Shown: positions 35,143 through 44,205 of the stretch, in pieces | How positions within the stretch are numbered: the first letter of the stretch is position 1 | Layout: each line of letters starts with the position of its first letter | NCBI RefSeq assembly: GCF_003443735.1 | Contig: NZ_CP031969.1 | Location: 1,178,001 to 1,242,000, forward strand | Reading direction: 5' to 3' | Length of the DNA stretch: 64,000 nt | Source: Streptomyces sp. CC0208 | GTDB lineage: Bacteria > Actinomycetota > Actinomycetes > Streptomycetales > Streptomycetaceae | The notes under the pieces: model-generated | Database searches by the model: none | Seen by the model: only the letters and a program-made list of their open reading frames with translations | What the model was told of the DNA's origin: nothing | Position numbers and translations under genes: made by a program

Positions 35143-37320
35143 TCACTCGTCCCCGAAACGGCCCCCGTTCTCCGCCTTCTCGACCAGCAGTGCCGGAGGC
35201 GTGAAGCGCTCTCCGTACCGGTCCGCCAGTTCACGCGCGCGTGCCACGAAGCCGGGCAGGCCGCCCTCGTAGCCGTTGATGTACTGGAGGACACCGCCTG
35301 TCCAGCCCGGGAAACCGATGCCGAAGACGGAACCGATGTTGGCGTCGGCGACCGAGGTCAGGACTCCCTCCTCAAGGAGCCTGACCGTGTCCAGCGCCTC
35401 GGAGAACAGCATGCGTTCCTGCATGTCCTCGAAGGGGATCTCCGAGCCCGCTCGGGTGAAGTGTTCGCGCAGGCCCGGCCACAGTGCGGACCGCTTTCCG
35501 TCGGCGCCGTAGTCGTAGAAGCCGCCGCCCCCACTGCGGCCGGTGCGGCCGAACTCGTCGACCATGCGGTCGATGACCGCTTCGGCGGGGTGGGGCGTCC
35601 AGGTGCCGCCGGACTCCTCGACCGCCTGCTTCGTCTCCTTGCGGATCTTGCGCGGGAGCGTCAGCGTCAGTTCGTCCATCAGGGAGAGGACCTTGGCCGG
35701 GTAGCCCGCCTGCGCCGCGGCCTGTTCGATCGACGCGGGCTCGATGCCCTCGCCGACCATCGCGACGCCCTCGTTGAGGAAGTGGCCGATCACGCGGGAG
35801 GTGAAGAACCCGCGGGAGTCGTTCACCACGATCGGGGTCTTGTTGATCTGCCGCACCAGGTCGAAGGCCCTCGCGAGGGCTTCCTCGCCCGTGCGCTCGC
35901 CCTTGATGATCTCGACCAGCGGCATCTTGTCGACCGGCGAGAAGAAGTGCAGGCCGATGAAGTCGTCCTGGCGCTCCACGCCCTCGGCGAGCGCGGTGAT
36001 CGGCAGGGTCGAGGTGTTGGAGCACAGCAGCGCGTCCGGCTCGACGATGTGCTGGATCTCCTGGAAGACCTTGTGCTTGAGCGCCGTGTCCTCGAAGACG
36101 GCCTCGATGACCGCGTCGCAGCCGGCCAGGTCCTGCGGGTCCGCCGTCGGGGTGATGCGGGCCAGGAGCGCGTCCGCCTTCTCCTGGGTCGTACGGCCTC
36201 GGGAGACCGCCTTCGCGCAGAGCTTCTCCGAGTAGGCCCTGCCCTTGGCCGCCGCCTGCGGGGACACGTCCTTGAGGACCACGTCGATGCCGGCGCGGGC
36301 ACAGGAGTACGCGATGCCGGCGCCCATCATCCCGGCGCCGAGCACGGCCACCTTGCGGACCTGGCGGGGTGCCACGCCCTTGGGTCGGTTCGCGCCGGAG
36401 TTCACCGCCTGGAGGTCGAAGAAGAACGCCTGGATCATGTTCTTGGAGGTCTGGCCGGCGGCCAGTTCGACGAAGTAGCGCGCCTCGATGACCTGCGCGG
36501 TCTCGAAGTCGACCTGGGCGCCTTCCACGGCGGCCGCGAGGATGTTGCGCGGGGCCGGGTAGGGCGCGCCGTTGGTCTGCTTGCGCAGGCTCGCCGGGAA
36601 GGCGGGCAGGTTCGCCGCGAACTTCGGGTGGGCGGGCGTGCCGCCCGGGATGCGGTAGCCCGGCTTGTCCCAGGGCTGCTGGGACTCCGGGTTGGCCTCG
36701 ATGAACGCGCGGGCCTTGGCGAGGAGTTCGTCCTGTGTGGTGGCCACGTCGTCGACCAGGCCGTTCTGGAGGGCGCGCTGCGGGGCGTACTGCGTGCCCT
36801 GGAGCAGGACCTTCAGGAGGGCGTCGGCGATGCCCAGGAGGCGCACGGTGCGGACCACACCGCCGCCGCCCGGCAGCAGGCCCAAGGTGACCTCGGGGCA
36901 GCCGATCTTGGAGCCGGGCGCGTCCAGGGCGATGCGGTGGTGGCAGGCCAGGGCGATCTCGTAACCGCCGCCGAGGGCCGCGCCGTTGATGGCGGCGACG
37001 ACCGGCTTGCCCAGGGTCTCGATGCGGCGCAGGTTGCGCTTGATGGCGAGGCCGCCGTCGAAGAGCTCCTGCGCGGTCTCCGGGGTGACCCGGATGAGGT
37101 CGCGCAGGTCGCCGCCGGCGAAGAAGGTCTTCTTGGCGGAGGTGATGATGACACCACGAATGGTGTCCTTCTCGGCCTCCAGGCGGTCGGTGATCACCGC
37201 GAGGGAGTCGCGGAACGCCTGGTTCATGGTGTTGGCGGACTGGTTCGGGTCGTCGAGGACGAGGGTGACGACGCCTGTGCGGTCCTGTTCCCAGCGGATG
37301 GTCGTGGACTGAGTGCTCAT
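35143..37320 (-). CDS. fadB: FadB-like enoyl-CoA hydratase / 3-hydroxyacyl-CoA dehydrogenase
   Basis: A 725-residue bifunctional beta-oxidation enzyme. The N-terminal crotonase domain shows the oxyanion-hole motif INGAALGGGYEIALA and GCPEVTLGLLPGGGG. The central NAD-binding domain begins KVAVLGAGMMGAGIAY (about residue 335) and contains the catalytic HFFSPVDKMPLVEI. The C-terminal dehydrogenase domains follow. It hydrates enoyl-CoA and oxidises the 3-hydroxyacyl-CoA. It is the last gene of the operon, 42 bases after the thiolase gene, which would provide the partner activity. Confidence 0.93.
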   Translation of the reverse strand: MSTQSTTIRWEQDRTGVVTLVLDDPNQSANTMNQAFRDSLAVITDRLEAEKDTIRGVIITSAKKTFFAGGDLRDLIRVTPETAQELFDGGLAIKRNLRRIETLGKPVVAAINGAALGGGYEIALACHHRIALDAPGSKIGCPEVTLGLLPGGGGVVRTVRLLGIADALLKVLLQGTQYAPQRALQNGLVDDVATTQDELLAKARAFIEANPESQQPWDKPGYRIPGGTPAHPKFAANLPAFPASLRKQTNGAPYPAPRNILAAAVEGAQVDFETAQVIEARYFVELAAGQTSKNMIQAFFFDLQAVNSGANRPKGVAPRQVRKVAVLGAGMMGAGIAYSCARAGIDVVLKDVSPQAAAKGRAYSEKLCAKAVSRGRTTQEKADALLARITPTADPQDLAGCDAVIEAVFEDTALKHKVFQEIQHIVEPDALLCSNTSTLPITALAEGVERQDDFIGLHFFSPVDKMPLVEIIKGERTGEEALARAFDLVRQINKTPIVVNDSRGFFTSRVIGHFLNEGVAMVGEGIEPASIEQAAAQAGYPAKVLSLMDELTLTLPRKIRKETKQAVEESGGTWTPHPAEAVIDRMVDEFGRTGRSGGGGFYDYGADGKRSALWPGLREHFTRAGSEIPFEDMQERMLFSEALDTVRLLEEGVLTSVADANIGSVFGIGFPGWTGGVLQYINGYEGGLPGFVARARELADRYGERFTPPALLVEKAENGGRFGDE

Positions 37321-37362
37321 GTGGAAGTGCTCCGTGTGATCCGTCGTATCCGTGGGAGGGGG

Positions 37363-38577
37363 TCAGATGCGCTCGACGATGGTGGCGATGCCCATGCCGC
37401 CGCCCACACAGAGCGTCGCGAGGCCGTACCGCTTGTCCTGGCGCTCCAGTTCGTCGATCAGGCTGCCCAGGATCATGGCGCCGGTGGCGCCGAGCGGGTG
37501 GCCCAGCGCGATCGCGCCGCCGTTGACGTTGACCTTGTCCAGGGAGAGTCCCATGTCCCGCACGAAGCGCAGGACGACCGCCGCGAAGGCCTCGTTGATC
37601 TCGACGAGGTCGATGTCGTCGATGCTCAGGCCGGCCTTGGCGAGGGCCTTGCGGGTGGCGGGTGCGGGGCCGGTGAGCATGATGGTGGGCTCGGAGCCGG
37701 AGACCGCGGCGGAGACGATCCGCGCGCGCGGGGTGAGGCCGTAGCGCTCACCGACCTCCTTGGAACCGATCGCGACCAGCGAGGCGCCGTCGACGATGCC
37801 GGAGGAGTTGCCCGCGTGGTGGACGTGGTCGATCTTCTCGACCCAGTGGTACTTCTGCAGGGCCACCGCGTCGAAGCCGCCCAGGTCGCCGATGTCCGCG
37901 AAGGACGGCTTGAGCTTCGCGAGGGAGTCGGCGGTGGTGCCGGGGCGCAGGTGCTCGTCGTGGTCGAGGACGGTCAGGCCCGCGCGGTCCTTCACCGGGA
38001 CGACGGAGCGGTCGAAGCGGCCCTCCTTCCAGGCCGTGGCGGCACGCTCCTGGCTCAGAGCGGCGTATTCGTCGACGTCACGCCGGGAGAATCCCTCGAT
38101 CGTGGCGATCAGGTCGGCGCCGATGCCCTGCGGCACGAAGTTGACGGCGAGGTTGGTCATCGGGTCGTTGAACCAGGCGCCGCCGTCGGAGGCCATCGGC
38201 ACCCGGGACATGGACTCGACGCCGCCCGCGAGGACCAGGTCCTCCCAGCCCGAACGGACCTTTGCGGCGGCCATGTTGACGGCCTCCAGGCCCGAGGCAC
38301 AGAAGCGGTTCTCCTGCACGCCCGCGACCGTGTCCGGCAGTCCTGCGGCGACGGCGGCGATCCGGGCGATGTCGGAGCCCTGGTCGCCGACCGGGCCGAC
38401 GACACCGAGCACGATGTCGTCGACCGCCGCCGGGTCCAGGTCCGGGAAACGGGCGCGGATCTCGTGGATGAGTCCCACGACCAGGTCGATGGGCTTGGTG
38501 CCGTGCAGGGCGCCGTTCGCCTTGCCGCGGCCGCGCGGGGTGCGGATCGCGTCGTACACGTACGCTTCGGTGCTCAC
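37363..38577 (-). CDS. fadA: Acetyl-CoA acyltransferase (thiolase)
   Basis: A 404-residue thiolase with the nucleophilic Cys in [16 protein letters not shown] (Cys about residue 92), the [19 protein letters not shown] signature and the second Cys in [10 protein letters not shown] near the end. It cleaves 3-ketoacyl-CoA to acetyl-CoA and a shortened acyl-CoA. GTG at 38577 has AAAGG eight bases upstream and gives the family N-terminus [12 protein letters not shown]. It sits between the acyl-CoA dehydrogenase (22 bases upstream) and fadB. The FadA label follows from the operon partner. Confidence 0.92.
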   Translation of the reverse strand: MSTEAYVYDAIRTPRGRGKANGALHGTKPIDLVVGLIHEIRARFPDLDPAAVDDIVLGVVGPVGDQGSDIARIAAVAAGLPDTVAGVQENRFCASGLEAVNMAAAKVRSGWEDLVLAGGVESMSRVPMASDGGAWFNDPMTNLAVNFVPQGIGADLIATIEGFSRRDVDEYAALSQERAATAWKEGRFDRSVVPVKDRAGLTVLDHDEHLRPGTTADSLAKLKPSFADIGDLGGFDAVALQKYHWVEKIDHVHHAGNSSGIVDGASLVAIGSKEVGERYGLTPRARIVSAAVSGSEPTIMLTGPAPATRKALAKAGLSIDDIDLVEINEAFAAVVLRFVRDMGLSLDKVNVNGGAIALGHPLGATGAMILGSLIDELERQDKRYGLATLCVGGGMGIATIVERI

Positions 38578-38599
38578 GGGGAAGCCTTTCAAATGAGGG

Positions 38600-39742
38600 T
38601 CAGCTCAACAGGGAACGGCCGATGATCTCTTTCATGATCTCGGTCGTGCCGCCGTAGATGGTCTGGATCCGGCCGTCGGTGAAGGCCCGCGCGACCGGGT
38701 ACTCGCTCATGTAGCCGTAGCCGCCGTGCAGTTGCAGGCAGCGGTCGGCGACCCGCTTCTGGAGCTCGGTCGCCCACCACTTGGCCATGAAGGCGTGGAC
38801 GGCGTCCAGTCCTCCGTCGGAGTGGTCCTCGACGCAGCGGTCGACGAACGTCCGCGTGACCGCGCACTCCGTGGCCATCTCGGCTATCTCGAACCGGATG
38901 TGCTGCTTGGTGGCGAGCGGCCGGCCGAAGGCCTCGCGCCCCTTGACGTACTCGGTGGTGATCTCCAGGAGGTGTTCGGCGGCGGCGATCGCGGAGACGG
39001 CGATGCTCAGCCGCTCCTGGGCGAGGTTGGTCATCAGGTGCCCGAAGGCGCCGTCGCGCTCGCCGAGGAGGTTCTCCTTGGGCACGCGCACGTCGTGGAA
39101 GAACAACTCGGAGGTGTCCTGCGCCTTCTGACCGATCTTGTCGAGGTTGCGGCCGCGCTCGAAGCCCGCCGTGCCGCGCTCGACGACCAGCAGCGACAGC
39201 CCGCGGGCCCCGCCCTCGGGAGTGGTCCTCGCGACGACGATCACCAGGTCGGCGATGATCCCGTTGGAGATGAAGGTCTTGGAGCCGTTCAGCACCCAGT
39301 GGTCGCCCCGCTCCTCCGCGTGCGTGCGGATGCCCTGGAGGTCGGAGCCCGCGCCGGGCTCGGTCATGGCGATGGCGGTGATCAGCGAGCCGTCGCAGAA
39401 GCCGGGCAGCCAGCGGCGCTTCTGCTCCTCGGTGGCGAGGCCGGTGAGGTACGGGCCGATGACGTCGTTGTGCAGACCCAGGGCGAGTCCGGGAGTGCCC
39501 GCGCGCGTGAACTCCTCGGCGAGGACGGTGGCGTAGCGGAAGTCGGTCGTGCCGCCGCCCCCGAACTCCTCGGGCACGGCGATCCCGAGGAGGCCCTGCT
39601 TGCCGGCCGCCCGCCAGGCCTCGCGGGAGACGATGCCGTCCTTCTCCCACTGCGCGTAGTACGGCAGGACCTCCCTGGCCAGGAAGGCACGCACGGTCGC
39701 GCGGAACGCGTCGTGCTCGGGGGCGAAGAGCTGCCGCTTCAT
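38600..39742 (-). CDS. Acyl-CoA dehydrogenase
   Basis: A 380-residue flavoprotein of normal family length. Motifs: [20 protein letters not shown] (FAD/substrate contact), [18 protein letters not shown], and near the C-terminus [20 protein letters not shown] followed by [20 protein letters not shown]. The catalytic Glu is plausibly in the latter loop. It introduces the 2,3-double bond, the first step of beta-oxidation. The start overlaps the CoA-transferase stop (ATGA); GGAAAGG precedes it. Confidence 0.92.
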   Translation of the reverse strand: MKRQLFAPEHDAFRATVRAFLAREVLPYYAQWEKDGIVSREAWRAAGKQGLLGIAVPEEFGGGGTTDFRYATVLAEEFTRAGTPGLALGLHNDVIGPYLTGLATEEQKRRWLPGFCDGSLITAIAMTEPGAGSDLQGIRTHAEERGDHWVLNGSKTFISNGIIADLVIVVARTTPEGGARGLSLLVVERGTAGFERGRNLDKIGQKAQDTSELFFHDVRVPKENLLGERDGAFGHLMTNLAQERLSIAVSAIAAAEHLLEITTEYVKGREAFGRPLATKQHIRFEIAEMATECAVTRTFVDRCVEDHSDGGLDAVHAFMAKWWATELQKRVADRCLQLHGGYGYMSEYPVARAFTDGRIQTIYGGTTEIMKEIIGRSLLS

Positions 39743-40914
39743 TCGGGGCCTTTCCGGGGTTCCTGGTCTTTCACGACATCCGGTACGTCCCACGCGAGAT
39801 CCGGTACGTCCCAGTCGCGTGCCACGTCCGCGGTGTCGGCGCCGTCCCGGGCGGGCCCGGTGCGGACGGCCGTCGGGGTCGCGGAGAAGCGGGGCGCGGG
39901 CGCGGGCTGGGTGATGCCGCCGTGGTCGGTGAAGGTGCCGCGGGCGGCGAGGTGCGGGTGGTGCGGGGCCTCGCGCAGCGACAGGACGGGCGCCACGCAC
40001 GCGTCGGTGCCCTCGAAGACGGCCGCCCACTCGTCTCTCGTACGGCTGCGGAATCGGGCCGCTACCGCCTCGCGCAGGTCGCCCCAGCGGGTCCAGTCCT
40101 TGCGGGCGTCCGTGAAGTCCGGGACGCCGAGCAGGTCGAGGAACAGGTCGTAGAACTGCGGCTCCAGCGCGCCCACCGCCATGTACTTCCCGTCGGCGGT
40201 CTCGTAGGTGCCGTAGTACGGGCAGCCGCCGTCCAGGAGGTTGGCGCCGCGCCGGTCCTGCCAGCCGCCGGCCGCGGTCATGGCGTGGATCATCGCGGAG
40301 AGGTGGGACGTGCCGTCGACGATGGCGGCGTCGACGACCTGGCCGGTGCCGGTCGCGCGCGCGTGATGGAGGGCGGCGAGAACGCCGACGACGAGGTAGA
40401 GGGAGCCGCCCGCGTAGTCACCGAGGAGGTTGGCGGGGACGGCCGGGGGACGGCCAGGTTCGCCGATCATGCCGAGGGTGCCGGTGAGGGCGATGTAGGC
40501 GATGTCGTGCCCGGCGCGCTGGGCCAGCGGTCCCTGCTGGCCCCAGCCGGTCATCCGGCCGTAGACGAGGGCGGGGTTGCGCGCGTGGCAGTCCTCGGGG
40601 CCGACGCCGAGGCGCTCGGCGACACCGGGGCGGTTGCCCTCGATCAGGATGTCGGCGCGGGCGGCGAGGTCGAGGACGCGCGCGGGTCCTTCGGGGGCCT
40701 TGAGGTCGACGACCACGGAGCGCTTGTTGCGGTTGGTGATGTCGTGGTCGGGGTCGATCGAGAGGGCGGCGCCGCCAGGGCGGGAGACGCGGACGACGTC
40801 GGCTCCCAGGTCGGCGAGGAGCATGCCCGCGAAGGGGCCCGGCCCGATGCCGGCGAGCTCCACCACGCGCACGCCGGCGAGCGGGCCGTGCCCGGGCGTC
40901 GTTGCCGTTGTCAT
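39739..40914 (-). CDS. CaiB/BaiF CoA-transferase family protein (racemase-like)
   Basis: A 391-residue class III CoA-transferase-family protein. The N-terminus GVRVVELAGIGPGPFAGMLL, then NRNKRSVVVDLKAPEG and GHDIAYIALTGTLG, resemble alpha-methylacyl-CoA racemases, with an Asp in NLLGDYAGGSLYLVVGVL at the expected catalytic place. It could invert the methyl branch of branched acyl-CoAs before beta-oxidation, or transfer CoA. ATG at 40914 has GGGGGC upstream. As first gene of the four-gene operon it suggests branched or methyl-substituted acyl substrates. A palindrome lies just upstream. Confidence 0.85.
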   Translation of the reverse strand: MTTATTPGHGPLAGVRVVELAGIGPGPFAGMLLADLGADVVRVSRPGGAALSIDPDHDITNRNKRSVVVDLKAPEGPARVLDLAARADILIEGNRPGVAERLGVGPEDCHARNPALVYGRMTGWGQQGPLAQRAGHDIAYIALTGTLGMIGEPGRPPAVPANLLGDYAGGSLYLVVGVLAALHHARATGTGQVVDAAIVDGTSHLSAMIHAMTAAGGWQDRRGANLLDGGCPYYGTYETADGKYMAVGALEPQFYDLFLDLLGVPDFTDARKDWTRWGDLREAVAARFRSRTRDEWAAVFEGTDACVAPVLSLREAPHHPHLAARGTFTDHGGITQPAPAPRFSATPTAVRTGPARDGADTADVARDWDVPDLAWDVPDVVKDQEPRKGPE

Positions 40915-40937
40915 GCAGCCCCCATTGGCGTGACACA

Positions 40938-40954
40938 ACTGATGTAACACCAGT
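40938..40954. promoter_or_regulatory. Palindrome upstream of the acyl-CoA degradation operon
   Basis: ACTGATGTAACACCAGT has eight-base arms around a central A with one mismatched pair. It lies 24 bases upstream of the first start codon in a locally AT-rich promoter region, so it is a candidate repressor site. No regulator gene is adjacent. Confidence 0.45.
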
Positions 40955-41022
40955 GATGCTATGAACGTGTTCCAGTGGACACAAGACCTGAACGAGCAAG
41001 CGCTTAGCCAATTATCGGCCGG

Positions 41023-41251
41023 TCACCGCTCGTCGAGTTCGGCTATCAGCCGTTTCGGTGCGATCGCGCGGTGGCTCTCTTCGACCCAGTCGCACAGCAG
41101 GTCCGCCGTCTTGTTGACCTTGGCGACGGTCTCACCCCAAGGGCTGTATCGATGTGCGGCTCCGCCGCTTGGCCTCGGTGACGCCCGGCAGCCCGAGGGC
41201 GAACTCGCGTACTTTCTCCCACTTCTTCAGGGCGTTCCTGGGTACGGCCAC
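41023..41251 (-). pseudogene. MmcQ/YjbR-family gene, internally deleted and frameshifted
   Basis: GTG at 41251 has GGAGG upstream and opens KKWEKVREFALGLPGVTEA, the N-terminus of MmcQ/YjbR DNA-binding-like proteins. About 27 extra bases and a frameshift follow. The family resumes in another frame as PWGETVAKVNK, then jumps directly to ADLLCDWVEESHRAIAPKRL and a stop at 41023. The central beta-sheet (about 50 residues) is deleted. Two separate lesions make it non-functional. Confidence 0.7.
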
Positions 41252-41343
41252 CGTCCCACCTCCGGCCTCCTCGTCGGGCTCCGCACCCCTCACGCTAGCC
41301 TCGGCCACCGACAACGGCGCGTGCGGCGGGATACAGGAGTGTC

Positions 41344-42522
41344 ATGAGCAGGCTGAAAAAGTCGGACCGTCCCTACGACATCGTGCTGTTCGGGGCGACG
41401 AGTTTCGCGGGAGCACTCACCGCCCGGTACCTCGCCGCGCACGGCCCGGACGGTCTGCGCTGGGCGATCGCCGGCCGCAGCGAGGACAAGCTCAGGGCGC
41501 TGCGCGAGCGGCTGCCGGCGGGCACCGACGTCGGGGTCCTCACGGCCGACGTGTCGGACCCGGACTCGCTGCGCGCCCTCGCGGAAGGCGCGCGCGTGGT
41601 CGCCACCACGGTCGGCCCCTACCTGACGTACGGCGAGGAGCTGGTCGCCGCCTGCGCGGACGCGGGGACGGACTACCTCGACCTCTCGGGCGAGCCGGAG
41701 TTCGTGGACCTGATGTATGTCCGGCACGACGCACGCGCGCGTGAGACGGGCGCACGGCTGGTGCACGCCTGCGGCTTCGACTCGGTCCCGCACGACCTGG
41801 GGGCGTACTTCACCGTCCGGCAGCTGCCGGAGGGCGTTCCGCTCACCGTCGACGGGTTCGTGACCGCGGACGCCATGTTCTCCGGCGGGACCTTCGCCTC
41901 GGCCCTCAACCAGTTCGCGCGCGGCCGGCAGATGATCGCCGCCGCCCGGGACCGCGGTCGGCACGAGCCGCGCCTGGTGGGCCGACGGGCCGCCGCGCCG
42001 ACCGGCTCCCCCCGGTACGCGCAGGAGGTCGGCGCCTGGGCGCTGCCGCTGCCGACCATCGACGCACAGATCGTCCGGCGCTCCGCGAAGGCACTGGAGC
42101 GCTACGGCCCGGACTTCCGCTACCGCCACTACGCGGCCGTACGGCGGCTGCCGGTCGCGGTGGGCGGGGTCGCGGCCGTGGGCGCCCTGTTCGCGGCGGC
42201 CCAGGTGCCGCCCGCGCGTCGCTGGCTGTCCGGCCGGGTCAGGCCGGGTGACGGCCCGAGCCCCGAGAAGCGGGCGAAGAGCTGGTTCTCGGTGCGCTTC
42301 GTCGGCGAGGGCGGTGGCCGACGGGTGTTCACCGAGGTAGCGGGCGGCGACCCGGGGTACGACGAGACAGCGAAGATGTTCGCCGAGTCGGCGCTGTCCC
42401 TGGCCTTCGACGACCTCCCGGAGACGTCCGGTCAGGTCACGACGGCGGTGGCGATGGGGGACGCGCTGATCGAGCGGCTGCGACGGGCCGGGATCACCTT
42501 CCGGGTGGCGTCGAGCCGGTGA
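41344..42522 (+). CDS. Saccharopine-dehydrogenase-like / trans-acting enoyl reductase family protein
   Basis: A 392-residue protein with an N-terminal NAD(P)-binding fold (YDIVLFGATSFAGALTARYL, residues 11-30), then WAIAGRSEDKLRALRE. The characteristic CGFDSVPHDLGAYF segment follows near residue 140. A hydrophobic stretch around residue 275 (LPVAVGGVAAVGALFAAA) suggests membrane association. The closest named relatives I recall are mycobacterial trans-acting enoyl reductases in lipid synthesis; many such proteins are simply called saccharopine dehydrogenases. The substrate is unknown. It appears monocistronic. Confidence 0.82.
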   Translation: MSRLKKSDRPYDIVLFGATSFAGALTARYLAAHGPDGLRWAIAGRSEDKLRALRERLPAGTDVGVLTADVSDPDSLRALAEGARVVATTVGPYLTYGEELVAACADAGTDYLDLSGEPEFVDLMYVRHDARARETGARLVHACGFDSVPHDLGAYFTVRQLPEGVPLTVDGFVTADAMFSGGTFASALNQFARGRQMIAAARDRGRHEPRLVGRRAAAPTGSPRYAQEVGAWALPLPTIDAQIVRRSAKALERYGPDFRYRHYAAVRRLPVAVGGVAAVGALFAAAQVPPARRWLSGRVRPGDGPSPEKRAKSWFSVRFVGEGGGRRVFTEVAGGDPGYDETAKMFAESALSLAFDDLPETSGQVTTAVAMGDALIERLRRAGITFRVASSR

Positions 42523-42550
42523 GCCCGTGTCAGAAGGACCAGGCCATGAC

Positions 42551-42709
42551 TCAGAAGGACCAGCCCGCCACCGTGTAGATCATCCCCGCGATCCAGCCGA
42601 GCCCGGCGAGCACCCCGAGGACCAGCGCGGCGGTCACGGCACGCTCGACGGGCCGGTTCGGGTCGGCGAGGGGCTTGGGGGAACGGTGGGTCATGCGGTG
42701 CGTCGTCAT
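42551..42709 (-). CDS. Small single-span membrane protein, 52 residues
   Basis: The minus strand encodes MTTHRMTHRSPKPLADPNRP, followed by a hydrophobic span TAALVLGVLAGLGWIAGMIY and the end TVAGWSF. A basic/polar head, one membrane helix and a short tail are typical of streptomycete small membrane proteins. Start could be 42709 or the internal Met at 42694. A 13-bp direct repeat of its 3' end (TCAGAAGGACCAG) lies 21 bases further on. The region upstream has TACTCAG repeats that look promoter-like. No family name known to me. Confidence 0.6.
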   Translation of the reverse strand: MTTHRMTHRSPKPLADPNRPVERAVTAALVLGVLAGLGWIAGMIYTVAGWSF

Positions 42710-42753
42710 GCGGAACAGCCTGCCGAGCACACCGGGGTGGGCACATCCGTACA

Positions 42754-42778
42754 GATACTCAGACGACGTACTCAGTAC
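42754..42778 (-). promoter_or_regulatory. Paired CTGAGTA repeats upstream of the small membrane protein
   Basis: On the minus strand CTGAGTA occurs at 42775-42769 and again at 42762-42756, exactly 13 bases apart. The first is part of the palindrome GTACTCAGTAC (42768-42778). It lies about 50-70 bases upstream of the small gene, suggesting a promoter or activator site. Confidence 0.4.
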
Positions 42779-42793
42779 CCCTCCTGGAACCGG

Positions 42794-43483
42794 TCAGGAG
42801 GTCGCCTCCCGCAGCGCCTGTCGGCACAGCGCGTCCGCCCTGCGTGTCGTCTCCGGCAGGCGGTACGCCGGCGTGAGCGCGAGGGTGTGGGCGCAGGCGT
42901 TGTCCAGGATCACGCGGTGGCCGACCGAGACGAAGACCGGCTTCACCGCCTCGCGCGTGCGCAGGGCCCGGCCGACCTCCTCCGAGCCCGCCAGCAACGG
43001 CGTCCACGCACCGCGCCGGGCGCCGGGATCGTCGTACGTGAAGGTGAACGGGTTCTTGGCGACCCCGATCGTCGGCAGCCCGGTGAGGACGCCGAGGTGG
43101 CTCGCGAGGCCGAAGCGGCGGGGGTGGGCGCGGCCGTAACCGTCGCAGACGACGAGGCCGGGCGCGCACGGCAGGGCGTCGAGGGCGGCGAGGACCGTGG
43201 GGATCTCACGGAAGGCGAGCAGGCCGGGGACGTACGGGAACGAGATGCGGCCGACCGCGGTCGCCTCGGCCACGACCTGAAGGGTCGCCGCGTCCAGAAC
43301 CACGGCCGCGGCCGCGACGACGTCCCGTTCGTCGTCGTAGGCCACGTCGACCCCGGTGACACGGCCGGTGCCGGGCGGCGGGCCCGGCTCGTCGAGGACC
43401 GTCCTCGGCCTCAACTCGTCCTGGACCGCGCGGGCCTGTTCCTCGGTCGCGGGCCAGCCCGCGGGAATGTCCACTGTCGTCAT
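42794..43483 (-). CDS. nfi: Endonuclease V (deoxyinosine 3'-endonuclease)
   Basis: A 229-residue protein with the metal-binding Asp in TGVDVAYDDER (about residue 46), the conserved YVPGLLAFREIP and the second motif VVCDGYGRAHPRRFGLASHL. GVAKNPF follows. Endonuclease V nicks DNA one base 3' of deoxyinosine and other damaged bases, starting repair. ATG at 43483 gives the family length; longer frames include unrelated codons. It is divergent from the YciI-like gene, with only 42 bases between start codons. Confidence 0.92.
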   Translation of the reverse strand: MTTVDIPAGWPATEEQARAVQDELRPRTVLDEPGPPPGTGRVTGVDVAYDDERDVVAAAAVVLDAATLQVVAEATAVGRISFPYVPGLLAFREIPTVLAALDALPCAPGLVVCDGYGRAHPRRFGLASHLGVLTGLPTIGVAKNPFTFTYDDPGARRGAWTPLLAGSEEVGRALRTREAVKPVFVSVGHRVILDNACAHTLALTPAYRLPETTRRADALCRQALREATS

Positions 43484-43525
43484 GGTGGAAGCGAGCGTAC
43501 GGCGGTGCGGCGTAGGCTCGCGATC

Positions 43526-43822
43526 ATGTTCGTACTGGAACTGACCTACACCGCCCCGCTCGCTGCCGTGGACGCCGTGCTGCCGGCGCATGTCGCCTGG
43601 CTGGACGAGCAGTACGAGCACGGCGTCTTCCTGGCGTCCGGGCCCAAGAACCCCCGCGACGGCGGGATGATCATCGCCGTCGCGGAGGATCGTGCGCGGA
43701 TCGAGCGGATCACCGCGGGCGACCCGTTCGTCACGGCCGGGGTGTGCGCGTACCGCGTCACCGAGTTCGCCGCGACGAAGACGGCTCCGGCGCTGGAGCC
43801 GTACCGGGAGACCCTCGGCTGA
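43526..43822 (+). CDS. YciI-like protein
   Basis: A 98-residue protein with a dimeric ferredoxin-like fold pattern: MFVLELTYTAPLAAVDAVLP, then the conserved His and Asp in HVAWLDEQYEHGVFLASGP, then GGMIIAVAEDRARIERI and DPFVTAGV. YciI proteins are small possible enzymes of unknown substrate. The start has no strong ribosome site. It converges on the next gene with four bases between stop codons. Confidence 0.85.
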   Translation: MFVLELTYTAPLAAVDAVLPAHVAWLDEQYEHGVFLASGPKNPRDGGMIIAVAEDRARIERITAGDPFVTAGVCAYRVTEFAATKTAPALEPYRETLG

Positions 43823-43826
43823 CGGA

Positions 43827-44156
43827 TCAGCTGTTGTTGCCGAGGGCGCGCTGGAGCTGGCTCTTGTTCATGTCCGAACGGCCCTTGACGCCCTTGCGCT
43901 TGGCCTCTTCGTAGAGCTGGTCGTAGGTCGGTCCCTGGGAGCCCTTGCCCGACCGCTGGCCGCCCCGCTTGCCGGAGGACATGTCCTGGGTCGAGGTACG
44001 GCTGGCGGTCTTGGACTCGCCGGACCGGGCGCGTTCCTTGTTGACCGTCCGCGCCGCGATCTCCTTGGCCCGTCCGGTGCTCTCGCCCCGGTCCTGCGCG
44101 CTCTCCTTGATGTGCTCGTACTGGCGTTCACGCTTCGAGTTCGAACCGGCTGGCAT
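43827..44156 (-). CDS. Rho-N/ChaB-like basic protein ('plasmid stabilization' type)
   Basis: A 109-residue, very hydrophilic protein: KRERQYEHIKESAQDRGEST, a Lys/Arg/Ser-rich middle, and a C-terminal helical domain PTYDQLYEEAKRKGVKGRS...LQRAL that resembles the Rho N-terminal SAP-like fold. Streptomyces homologs are labelled 'plasmid stabilization protein' without evidence. Probably a nucleic-acid-associated or stress protein. ATG at 44156 was chosen because it begins the conserved MPAGSNSKRE sequence. Confidence 0.75.
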   Translation of the reverse strand: MPAGSNSKRERQYEHIKESAQDRGESTGRAKEIAARTVNKERARSGESKTASRTSTQDMSSGKRGGQRSGKGSQGPTYDQLYEEAKRKGVKGRSDMNKSQLQRALGNNS

Positions 44157-44205
44157 GGGGGTCACTCCTTTCGCCGTCGGCGACCGGGTACCCACATTCC
44201 GCCAC

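Noticed and set aside
35461..38625. A 1054-residue open frame on the plus strand opposite fadB and fadA
   Set aside because: It is antisense to two unmistakable beta-oxidation genes, is low in complexity (Gly/Val/Arg/Asp-rich) and has no family motif. High GC creates such long mirror frames.
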